DNA from: Vitis vinifera
Lineage: Eukaryota > Streptophyta > Magnoliopsida > Vitales > Vitaceae
Assembly (NCBI RefSeq): GCF_030704535.1
Contig: NC_081812.1
Span: 23,349,501-23,413,500 of the forward strand
DNA length: 64,000 nucleotides
Reading direction: 5' to 3'
A program made the translations under genes and the position numbers. This document shows positions 23,540 to 34,270 of this stretch, one piece after another. Each line of letters starts with the position of its first letter. Position 1 is the first letter of the stretch. A model generated the notes under the pieces. It ran no database searches, had not been told where the DNA came from, and saw only the letters and a program-made list of their open reading frames with translations.

Positions 23540-23541
<2 letters not shown>
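22753..23541 (-). CDS. MIZ1: MIZU-KUSSEI 1-like protein (DUF617), single exon
   Basis: Member of the plant-specific DUF617 family. Arabidopsis MIZ1 is required for root hydrotropism and acts at the endoplasmic reticulum in calcium signalling; that role is from the family, not seen here. The 262-aa protein has a Ser/Arg-rich N-terminal third, then the conserved domain from about residue 98 (KVTGTLFGHRRGHVSFAVQ) through LLLELA, a Cys-containing KCGYA segment, GEMLYMRARFERVVGS and the C-terminal DSEAFYMMNPDG region. No introns, as usual for the family. The chosen ATG at 23541 is the first in this frame: the frame stays open upstream, but through a (ATC)n repeat that would encode poly-isoleucine, with only a TTG as an earlier start. 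The plus-strand frame across it is a shadow. Confidence 0.92.
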
Positions 23542-23571
<30 letters not shown>

Positions 23572-23596
23572 GATGAAGAAGAATAAGAGGAAGAAG
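23539..23596. repeat. (GAT)n/(GAA)n microsatellite abutting the MIZ1-like start codon
   Basis: On the plus strand CATGATGATGATGATGATG continues for about ten GAT units and then turns into GAAGAA-type repeats to about 23610. On the coding strand this is a run of ATC ending directly in the start codon. Length change here would alter the last bases of the 5' UTR without touching the protein. Confidence 0.85.
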
Positions 23597-23610
23597 AAGA
23601 AGAAGAAGCT

Positions 23611-26382
23611 GTGAAATGTTATGGGTATGAAGACTAAGAATTGAGAAGAGTCACCAAGAGGGAAAGATGTGGGATAAAAGAGGCCGACAAGGTGATGATA
23701 GTGTTTGGAGGTGGCCAATATAAAGGGAGGCTATGGAGGTTTGTGGCGATGATGATTCATTTCATAGACCATATATTTGTGTTGGAGGCTTTTGATGGTG
23801 ATGCGGAGCACCATCATGCTTCATGTTGCTTTCACACATCCTCACTCATCTCCACGGCTGAGTTTGTAGGCCCATGCTGGCTTACGATACAAGGCTGTTC
23901 CACATTATGATTCTGATCCATGGATTGATATTTATTTGATTAAAGTGCATGGGATCAGTGGGTTACGTGGAGGGGATCAGAGTGATGATCTGTAATTGAT
24001 TGCAGGTTAGTATTTCTTGGTCACTATTTTATTTTAGTGATCTCCTGTTGACCGTTGGATCAGAATCACTGAGTGCTCTAAGTGGTTGAAACACAATAGA
24101 GACGCAAATATTAGGTTATTGAAATGATTGCTCCACGCTCTTTCGAGGCTGTCCTCCACACGCGCCAAAAGGCCCCTGGAAAACAAACTGAAAGCTGTAC
24201 TTGCTCTTTACTCCTTACCTAGTTCCATTCCCAAGAGACCCCGTAGACTCTTGACAAATACCGAGTCACTGACGCATTTTCGTGCCATTATTTTCTTTTC
24301 GAGGACATTTTCTCGGAAAATTTTAACCAAAATTTCCACCCTTCTGAAAAATGAAGCAGTGGTGTTGGGAGAAAGAAATCTATGATGGCTTCCAAATTAA
24401 ATATTTAGATTTAATAAGGTTTCTGAAAAGTACTATAATGGATAAAATATAGGAAGAAAAAATTTGTTATATTCCATTATTCCGTATAAACATATAAAAA
24501 TAATTTAATAATTTTAAATCAATTTCTTTTATTTTTTTTCTTATACCTTCTCTTCATTATTTTGAAATCAAACATAAGATAAATGAAAAAAATAATTTAT
24601 TAAATCATTAAATAAGGATAAAAATATATGAAATTAAAACACAAAATCATGTATGATATAATTAGTGGTGTTTTCCTAATACGATGTTAAAAATACAAGT
24701 GTTTGAGGATTATATTAAAAAATATTTATCTTTAAATATAAATTTAAAAAATATTGTTCACTTCATATCAAATAAATTTTTAAAAATTATGAACTAAAAT
24801 AAAAAAAAATATCAAAATTAAGTCTAATAAGTCTAAAATTTTCATATAATTAAAAAAAAAAACAAGTCTTATGGATATTATTTCTAAAGAAGACTTTTCG
24901 TCAAAATTTACGCTTCTTAAAAATGAGTAAAGCCCATGGTATTCCTTTTACTTTTATAAAAAGTATACTTCATACCTATTTGAATAAATTTATTCTTATT
25001 ATAATAATAATTAAAACAAGGAAAAAACGAAGAAAAAAAAAAGTGCGTGTTAGAAGAGGCGCGTGAGATGAAAATCCATGGAGTGGAGATAAACACTTGA
25101 GGTGACGAGCATGATGATAAAGGTCAATGGTATATTATGTGCATGGGAGGCCACTTTGTCCCCATCCTTTTGGAAAAAGGAAACTGCCCTTAACTTTACT
25201 TAATTATAATTAACCCCTAAATCTTTTTTTTTAATTATAATGACTTTTGGCCGGTTCCAAACTCAGCATGCTTAAGGCCATGGGGCCAATCAGATTGGTA
25301 GCTTAACATTTCGCTATCGTCCACATGGACAGCCTCCATACCACTACCCTGCTCTTTCTATTATGACTTATGGTTTTTCGTATTTATATATCATCTTTTG
25401 TTTACATCAGCATCTCAAATTTGTTAGATTAATTAAAATTTACATAATTTGTGGGCTATTCATGGCATAGGACCCACTTTTGATGTACGCTTTATGAAGG
25501 ACTCGTGGGCATGATGGAATATGTGGTAACATATCATTATGTGTATTTATTATGCCTACATTTTTATAAGATATAAGATAAGATAATTAAAAGCATGAAA
25601 AAATAATTCCTTGTTACGACCGTTCTAAAAATGTTCTTAAAAGTATTTTGTTTATTAAAAAATATGTTTAATCAAAATTTTAAGAATTTATTTTAAAAAT
25701 AAATTTTAGGTGTTTTTCTTTTATTATTTTTAAGTGTTTTAAACAACATTTGAACTTATGAGCCTAATACCTTCATAGAAAATAAATCTAAACTAATCAA
25801 AATTATTTTTTATATTTGAGTTTTTAAATAAAATTTTGTTTTAAAAACATATTATTTTCTAAAATAAGCTTGAAGTGTTATCATATTTGAATTCTATAAT
25901 AGGACTTTTAATCCTAAAAAAATAATTTTTAAAATACTATTGTAAAAAAGCGAAGTATCTTTATTACTTTTGGTGAAAAAAAAATTAACTTTACTCCAGT
26001 TAACTTTATTGATGGGGATGGAAAGGGGTTTGAAAAGGATATAAAAATAAACATACTTTTTTTAGTTACTTAATATAATAATATGGGATACAGTAATTAA
26101 CAAATTTCCATATCCATTTGATATAAAAGTTGGAATAAAAAATTTCACACGCCCAAAAATACAAGAATGTACACCTGCCCTTCTTTTATTTATACTTTCA
26201 ATGGAAATTAACAGAAACTAAATATATACTAATTAGAAAAAGAACAAGGAAAAAACGCCATGCCTACATTACATATATCCTAAAAGCTGAAAATTAACGG
26301 CTAAAAAGTGCTGAAACTAGAGAGCGTTTTTCCAATATTTCGGCTTCGCCTTCGACTTCGACGAGAATTTTCCAAGAAAACA
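23611..26382. other. Intergenic region between the MIZ1-like and AGL18-like genes
   Basis: The left part is the MIZ1-like promoter. About 24120-24390 is GC-balanced but has no recognisable protein. From 24400 to 26280 it is AT-rich, with degenerate MITE-like pieces (a TIR-like CAAACATAAG end near 24575, and AAAAGTATTTT blocks at 25620-25960). The right end is the 3' UTR of the AGL18-like gene. Confidence 0.5.
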
Positions 26383-29029
26383 TCACTCTGAGGCCACTTG
26401 ACTTTCTGAATCGATGAAAATAGGTTCAATTTTGGGACCCTTTCTCTTCAGATAAGCATCTGAAGGCAACCTGTAGATAAATAAATTAACAGAGAAAAAA
26501 AAAAAAAAAGGATGTGAAAACAAATTAATGGGACTATTTGAAGAATGGGTTTTGTTTGGTTACCAAGAAAGCGCAGGGAAAAGAAAAGGATGATGCAGAA
26601 GTGGTGCAACTTAATTACCCCAAATGCAAGGAAGTGTCGGAGCCTCCTCTTTCATCTACAGTACTGCAACTGCAAGGTGTTTTTGAACTGATCTGGAGAG
26701 ACTGCCTCCTTTCAGGAGGATGGTACTCAATGAAAGATGGCGGCTGCGGCCTCGAGCTTCGCCTGAGCTCCTCAACCTAAAGTTTAGTATACATAAAAAT
26801 TCGGAGACGAAAAGAAAAATAAAGTCATTATATGACTTTTTTTTTTTTGCTTTTGGTTGGATCAATTTTAGGGGTTTACCTGCTTTCTCAAGGTCTCATT
26901 CTCCATCATAGCTCTTTGTTCCTGAGAGGGAGGGAAATGTCATTTATAGAACATTAAAAGCTTTGAATAAAAAAAAAAAAGAGAGAGAGAAAAACAATAA
27001 CATATTTGAGGGAGAACTTAAAAACAATTTTCAGTTTTTAAAAAATAAAAAACAATTTTTAAAATTAATTTTTCATGTTTGCCAATTCTTTTTAAGTTAT
27101 AGTTTTTAAAAACAATATTAAAATAATAATAATAATAATAATAATTCGGAGCTTGTTGCCTTAAATTTTCTTGGTCGAGGCTTAAGGAATTTTAGTATCC
27201 TCTTCATTCTCTGATGGTCACAATTCCATCATAAGCGAAAGTCAAAACAATGAGATTTGTAAAAGATTTTCTGTGTTCAGTCAAAGGAAGTTTTAATATT
27301 CTGCAATCTGTCTAATACAAAAAATGAATTTTGAAAATCAGCTGTACCATGGTTGCCAAATACAATTATTTTAATTAAAAATTAATTAGAAATATATGTA
27401 TGTTTGGTTTCTAAAAAATATTAAGAAAATGAAATATTAAACTAAAATGATTTTTATATTTGGTTTTAACAAGAAAATTAAATATAATTTAAATTAATTT
27501 AAAATTTATATATATCTAAATTATTTTATTTTTATACAATAAAAATATAAATAAAATTTATTTCTAATATAAATTTTATTTTATTATGTTGTTTTTAAAA
27601 ATTATTTTTTTAAATATATTACCAAACACTCTTATTTTAAAAAAAAACTTTTTTTTATTCTCAATTTTAAAAACAAGTTTTGGCCTAGATAAATTACATG
27701 CATCCTGGACTTCTTGAGCTGCTCCAACAGTACCTGCTCCTGAAACAGTAATTAAAACTTTGGATTAATTTAAGGCCCATGGTAATAACTATTAAGAAAA
27801 GGGATGAATACTTATAAGAACTTACCTTTTTGTCTTTAACAGATAGTATCCCTTCACTTAATAAATGCTCTAGGTGCTGCAACTCTTTGAAGCTTAACCC
27901 ATCCAGTTCCTTCCCCATCATTCGCCTGAAAAATATAAAGGGGGAAAGAAAAAAAAAGTTAAAAAAAGTTTATAATTTTTAAAATTCTCTCAATAATTTT
28001 AAAATCCAGGAAAGAGACAGGAAATGAAGAAAGGAAAAAAAAAAAAACTCACAGGTAACCCTTCTGTAGTTTTGCAACTTCTTCTTTGAGAGAGGCGACC
28101 TCAGGCTGGGACTCCTGTTCAAATGTAAAAACAACCGGTATAGTAAACTTCACATACATGAAAATGATATTTTTGTATAAAATTTCAAGAACCCTAGAGA
28201 TTACTTGAGGAACTATGGAATATCGGACCTCTGCGGACCGATGAAGTGAAGGAAGTTCCGAGTCCAGCCCCCTCCCATATCTCGTCAGAGTGTGCTCCAT
28301 ACTGGATCAAAGAAGATTAGCTGTTAGAATCGGATTTTATTTACCAACCGGGCTCTTGGTGACTTGGGCAAGTCACTTGCGGGTTTGGACCGAAGAACTC
28401 ACACTTGGGCATCATTTTTGTGTGTGGGCCTGTATGGCCCATTAGGTCAGTCCAATCTAGCCTAGCCCATGCTGAACAGCCTGGGGGTTGCCTGTTCTCA
28501 TCGTTAAGGTATTGATCATTCATAAATTTTAAACTTTATAATATTGAAAAAAATTTGATAAATTTTTTGTTCATTCTTCATTGAAGAGTCCATTTTCTTC
28601 AAAAATTCAACCTTTTATCAATTTAGAAAATCCCATTTTACATTACCACCTCCAAAAATGCTTCTAATTTTTAGAATTTCCTGGGGAAAAATAAATAAAT
28701 AAAAGCAACCCAGTATCTCCCTACCAGAAAATCCCAGTACTTCAATTATATTTTCAAAAGCAGTTTTCCAAAAATAATAATAATAAAAATAATAATTTTC
28801 TCACTAAAAAAGAAAAAGAAAAGAAAATAATTAATTCAAGAAGATACCTTGAACTAGAGAACTCATAAAGCTTTCCTGTGCTGGAGAAGATGATGACACC
28901 AACTTCAGCATCACATAAAACAGACAATTCTTTGGCCTTTTTAAGCAAACCTGCACGACGCTTTGAGAAGGTGACTTGACGGCTGTTGATATTTTCAATC
29001 TTCTTGATTTCAATCTTGCCTCTCCCCAT
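26383..29029 (-). CDS. AGL18: AGL18-like MIKC-type MADS-box transcription factor (8 exons)
   Basis: Nuclear regulator of the AGL15/AGL18 clade, known to delay flowering and promote somatic embryogenesis. Exons: 29029-28848, 28301-28229 (or to 28205), 28114-28053, 27925-27826, 27739-27698, 26921-26880, 26776-26619, 26470-26383. All are in phase, giving 248 aa with the short exon 2 or 256 with the long one. Residues 1-60 form the MADS domain, starting [20 protein letters not shown]. The keratin-like K domain runs roughly 86-170. The tail is DTSLHLGLPSDAY and ends in SESQVASE, which matches AGL18 better than AGL15 as I recall them. LHLGL (217-221) is an LxLxL repression motif of the type that recruits TOPLESS-like co-repressors; its last Leu is encoded by the final exon. 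Assigning it to AGL18 and not AGL15 is an inference. Confidence 0.88.
28320..28520. other. GC-richer insert in AGL18-like intron 1
   Basis: This stretch of the first intron stands out from its AT-rich surroundings (GGGCTCTTGGTGACTTGGGC, GGGCCTGTATGGCCCATTAGG) and includes short inverted pieces such as GGTGACTTGGGCAAGTCAC. It may be a transposon fragment or an intronic control region; first introns of MADS genes are often regulatory. I found no coding sequence or target duplication. Confidence 0.35.
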
Positions 29030-29239
29030 TTTTCTGTCTGTGTTTTTCCCGAGAAAAAAAGGGCTGGAAAAATGAGGTTAAAGAGAAAGAGAGAGCGAAG
29101 CCTGGATTTATAGGGATTTTTTCCTTGTCGGGTGGGGAGGAGAGATTTCGTGGTACTAATGAAGGAAATTGGGACTAACTTTAGAAAGAAAAAAAAAATA
29201 GAGAGTAAAGGGGCGGTTTCCTATATGTGGCAAAAAGCC

Positions 29240-29370
29240 CATAAATGGTAAAGCCAATGTCCTTAATTGTGATTTTTTGCCACATTTAGAACATTTATAC
29301 AAGGCATTGCCAATATCTTTAATTGTGGGTTGTTTTTTATTTGCCACATTTAGTACATTTATTTAAGGCA
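29240..29370. repeat. Direct repeat of about 60 bp upstream of the AGL18-like gene
   Basis: A block starting GCCAAT and containing TTAATTGTG, TTGCCACATTTAG and ACATTTAT occurs twice in tandem (about 29249-29304 and 29307-29369). A shorter related piece (TGGCAAAAAGCCCATAAATGG) precedes it. It lies about 220-340 bases upstream of the start codon, so it may lie in the promoter. Confidence 0.6.
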
Positions 29371-29575
29371 TAAATAAAATATATTCTTATAGAAAATTGG
29401 GTGGTAAAAAAAATTCTTTTTTTAAAAATTTAGATTACTATAAAAGAAATAGTGTAAGGAAGATAATGCTGAATAAGAATGATCTCCGTAGATGGGAATT
29501 TTTATTATGCTGATAAATTATTTATAGTAATTTCCTGAAAAAAGGATGGTGGTGTTGAAGAATTGAAAGTTGCTC

Positions 29576-29615
<40 letters not shown>

Positions 29616-32600
29616 TTTTTTTTTTTTTGGAGTTTTTTTTTTTGCCTCCGGGAATGGATAGGGATCAGATTCCATTTTAAGAACTTTTATTGATTCTTGG
29701 AGATTACAAGAATCTCATAATATCTACTTCAATTGATATAGAAACCCATTCACACTGGTCCCCACAAAACTTAGAAAGAAATAGGAATGAAAGGATTCAT
29801 TTGAAAATTTGGTTAATCTTTCATTTTTGTACGCTTCAATTTCAATCAAATGGTAGAATCATGATTTTTTTTCTTATGCAAAGCACATGCCATTTTAGTA
29901 GAAGCCCATCCAAATATGCTCCTTTCCATTTTGATAAATGCAAAAATATTTAAATCTTCATTCTTTATTTGTTTTTGTTACTTGTTTAATAATTACGATC
30001 TTGTAAATTTATTTGGGATTACTTTTTAGAATCAAAAATGGTTTTTAAATTTAAAAAATATGTTTGGTAGTTTTTCTTTCTTTTCTAAAAACCTTTATTG
30101 GGAAAAAGTGAAAAATATGTTGTTTTATAAAATAAATTTGAGGTGTTTTTAGGATTTTTTTTTTAAAAGTATTTTAATAAAGGATTGAAAATATGAATAA
30201 TACTTAAAATAAATCATTCTACATTCACTTGAAATTGGTTTTTTAGTTATAAATGTGATTTTATTCCTAAAAGTGAGAATTGTTCTTAGAAAGTGTTCTA
30301 AAAAATTATTGTACAAAAATTGTTTTTAGAACCCTTACCATACTCAAATTTTCTATTAAACATGAGATATAAATTTTAAAAAATAATTGGTTAATTTTTT
30401 TAATAAATTGTGATCATTAGCTTGACTAAAAAAATATGGTTCTTTAAAACAAAAATCTAACATATATATAGAGAGAGAGATGACCACCTATAAAATTTCC
30501 TTAAAAAAGAAATTTGGGGCAATGCAACACTTAAAATAGCAAAAAATTTGAAAATTAAGAAGGTGATATGACGTACAATGTGATATATCCTTTAAAGGAA
30601 AGTGCAATAACAAGTATTTGAATTAGGAAAATAAATATCCACAATTATATATTGGATCATTAATAGTGTATTTTATACACAGGAAGAAAAGAAAATTATT
30701 TAATCTTTATATGGAAAAAAAAAAGAAGTTAAATATATTTTAAAAAGTATATAACAATAATTTAATCCATTTTAAATATTTTCATTTTTCTTTTCTTTTT
30801 TCCTACTCTTTTTGTTCACATTGCATATTGGTAAAATATGAAAAAATAGAGCGTAATCAAAACTTGAAATGTCGAACAAAAAGGATTGCTCAAACTTCCT
30901 TAATAATGACAATTGCTAAAAAATATGGACTAACTAGTCTAGTACTCGACTTAATATTATTACCTTATTTCTTAGAAAGTTGAAATTATTTTTAAAATAG
31001 TTTAATGGGCCACTTAATTTTGAAAGAGTTGCCATTAATCTTATGAGGGTTTGTTTTTTCAATGTAAGGCTTTTTGATATGGAAAATCTTAAACACACAT
31101 TGTAAAAAATGTTATATACTATATTATTCATCACTTATAATTAAATTTATTAGAAAATTAAAGATGGAAACTTTATTATCAATAGGAGTAGACTTTTTTT
31201 AATTTTATACAACAAGAATATGCATGTTATGTTTGATTCTTGGAAAGTTCAAAAAAAAGAAAAAAAAAATAGTGAACATGATTATAAGAAAAGAAAAAGA
31301 TAAAAAAAATTATAAATCTATTTTTCTTCTTTGGAAGTTTATGGAAAAGTTGAGGAAAGAAAAATTAATTTAGTAGAAAATACACTTCTAAACTTTCACC
31401 ATTTAATGAGAACAAGGAGGAAATTTTTTTTCACGTTTTTTTCTTTTCTCCTTAGTATTATTTTAAGAAAATTATTTTCCTCAATAATATTGATTTTCCT
31501 TTCTTAGTATTTTCCTAAGAATAAAATATAACCTTAAAATTATAAAATAAAAAACTTCTCATATTTTGATACCATAAAATAATGTTAACCTCTATTTGAT
31601 TCTTAGAAATTTGAGGGAAAAAAAAAAAGAGAAAAAGAAAATAAAGAGGAAAAATAGAATTGAAATAAAAAATAAATTTAAAGTTGATTAATTAATTTTA
31701 CATACTTTTTAAAACCCATTTAACTTATTTATCCTTTTCTATATAAAGATTAAATATTTTTCAAAATACATAAATCAATGGATACAAAGAAATAATCAGA
31801 GAATGTAAGCAAGTCTTACATGATAATGAATAAATAAATAAATAAATAAGATGAAATCACGAATATACCTTAGCAGCAGACAAGAGTGTTTTCATGAAAA
31901 ACATGGTTAGCCCAATAATAGCAAGTACAAAATATCGAGCAATACAAAAATCAGTCAAATATTGAACAAATATAGCAATCAGAATCAACAATCGAATGGT
32001 GAATGTCTCATATGTTGAGTCCCACCAATGCTTGATTTATTTTTGTATAAATTAATTCTCTAAAATTCCATTATTTTTGGAATTATAGAATGAATTCATG
32101 TTTATTAAAATCGAGAAATTGAGCATTTATTGAAAATCAAGGAAAACATACGAAACAAAAGAAATGCTTGTCAGGAAGAAATTTGACAGCCAATTTATTA
32201 AAGCAGGAGTTTTAGTGACCTAAAATTTCTAAGGAAGAAGTAAAAGTTATGAAATTAAAATTATTTGAAAATCAATTTTTGAAAGCATGCACGAAACTTG
32301 GATGAATCACATGTGCTTTAATTTAAGATGATGTACATAAGAGGGTGGCCCGGGGTGCAACTTTCAGTTTTGCCAAACCCAACAACATCCCCACTAACTA
32401 ATTAATCTGTCCATTTGAGTTTCTCTCTCTGTTAAGTATTTCTCAACATCAATGGAAGTCTGTTGGAAGTCTGTTTTTGATCCGGTGTTGGCTCATAGGA
32501 AAACCGAGCTTCAAATTCAACCATGTAAGAACTCTTTCGGGTAGCAGATGTAAATACAGCTCCATCAAATCAACAACCACTTTCTGAGTGTCAACCCGAC

Positions 32601-34068
32601 CTTTTATCCTTCTCATTTCCCATATACTAACATCTCTTAACTAGCTCAATGGGCGGAGCCTTTTAGATCCAGCTTCCACTTGCTGACCATTGTCATTTGT
32701 CATTTGACAAGTCACCGACCTGCTGACCCTCATCTATCATAGCCCACTGCATTAGGCTGCTTCTCTACTGGCCTTCAGAGATTGATGGTGCAGAATATTA
32801 GTTGGAAACTAGGCATGCAGAGCATCTTGGGAAAGGGAACAGTACGCGCGAAGGATCATGCACACTCGGGAAGAACTCATTCACGGGCCTTCCATTAATA
32901 TTCTGTGATCGTTGGGATTCATTTTTCTTTGAATTCTGGAACCGACCCCACATGTTCTCCATCCACGCACACGTCGAGATTCATATGCAAATATGGCTTC
33001 CGAGGGACAGTGCTTCGGAGTAAAGGAATCCAGCAGAGTGATACAGTTGCTAACTTTCATGTAAATCACAATCACAAGAGGATGGAGACTTCTAGCGGCA
33101 AATTCTCTAAGAAGTAAGAAAACGTTTTTAACACTCCTTAAAAAAAATTTATCATGTTAAAAAATATTAAAAACACTTTCTAAAATTACTTCAAAACATA
33201 TTTTAAGTGTTAAAAAAAGTAGAAATATTTCTAAAATTACTGTCAAACATATTCTAAATGTGCGTTTGACAATTATTTTAAAAAGTATTTCTAATATTTT
33301 TAATACTTGAAAAATAAAATTTTTTAAATATTAAAAGTTATATAAATATTTTATACCATCACTACCAAATACACTTTAATTCAATTTTAAATTGGAGTGA
33401 TTAAACTGTATGGTGAAGCTATATGAATAAATATTGGAATGACCCAAAATAATATAAGATATAAAATAAGACTTGGGTTACAACTTATAAAATAACAACG
33501 AAAAAGGATAGTGTGTAATTGATATTTTGTAGTGCCTTTTCATTATTTTACCGAAAATGTACCTTTTAATACCATAGTGAAACTATATTTGAACTTAAAG
33601 AAGGTGCAGCAATGAGTAGTTTAATTAGAATAATAAAAATTAATAATTACTATTACAACGTAAGTAAAAAGTATTTATAACATTTATGATTAATTTTTCA
33701 ACCTTCTAAGTTTTAGTCAAACTTTTGGAAATAGCCGGTAATAATGCAGCCTATTCCTAAACTTTTGGAAAATATATTCAGAATACAAGGAAAAATGTAA
33801 ACATGATTCCATCCCACGCTCATGTCAAAGCGCGTGCTTAAATTGGCCACATATCCTCACTCCACAGTCCACACTGATCGAACCGTGTGTTCCCACGCGC
33901 CACGTGCACATCAAAAGAACAAAGTCCAAAGCCCATGTTTCGGACAATCTCTTTTTTCAGATAAATATAATGAGGTATTGCCACGTAGTAAACCGGACGG
34001 ATGAGATCAGCCAGCACTGACCCCAAACCATGTGCGACCCTACCAGTTTGAATTCAAATGAAGGGAGT
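29371..34068. other. Intergenic region between the AGL18-like and kinesin genes
   Basis: Mostly AT-rich. A pure (TA)n run lies at about 29579-29611. MITE-like copies occupy 31225-31533 and probably about 31584-31760. An (AAAT)n run lies at about 31825-31850. 32340-33115 is GC-balanced and could be a decayed gene, but its frames are short and match nothing I recognise. 33120-33390 consists of AAAAGTATTT-type repeats. A G-box CACGTG lies at 33901-33906. The divergent promoters of the two flanking genes lie at its edges. Confidence 0.5.
31225..31533. repeat. MITE-like element, TATGTTTG family
   Basis: The left end reads GTTATGTTTGATTCTTGG. The right end, reverse complemented, reads GGTTATATTTTATTCTTAGG. 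The interior is AT-rich with poly-purine and poly-pyrimidine stretches. It resembles the copy in the last kinesin intron (43939-44271) and the one at 671-928. Confidence 0.45.
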
Positions 34069-34073
34069 AACGG
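34069..34073 (+). promoter_or_regulatory. Possible MSA core upstream of the kinesin
   Basis: AACGG within GAGTAACGGTAAG, 198 bases before the start codon. AACGG is the core of the mitosis-specific activator element bound by three-repeat MYB factors in G2/M genes. Only one core is present and its left flank does not fit the full consensus. An inverted telo-box (TTAGGGTTT) also lies at about 34220-34228 in the likely leader. Confidence 0.25.
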
Positions 34074-34270
34074 TAAGTTTCCGAACCTGAGGTTGGTGCC
34101 GAACCTAAACCAATTCAAATGCTGCAGTACCATACAACTGAAAAGAACATCAAAACTATCAGAGTAGTAGAGATCGATACCCTCTGTCTCTGAACCTTTC
34201 TCTTGGTTCCTTTTTAGGTTTAGGGTTTTTCTCTTTCTAGAACTTTCTTTCTCTAAGACTGGGGGGTCTC

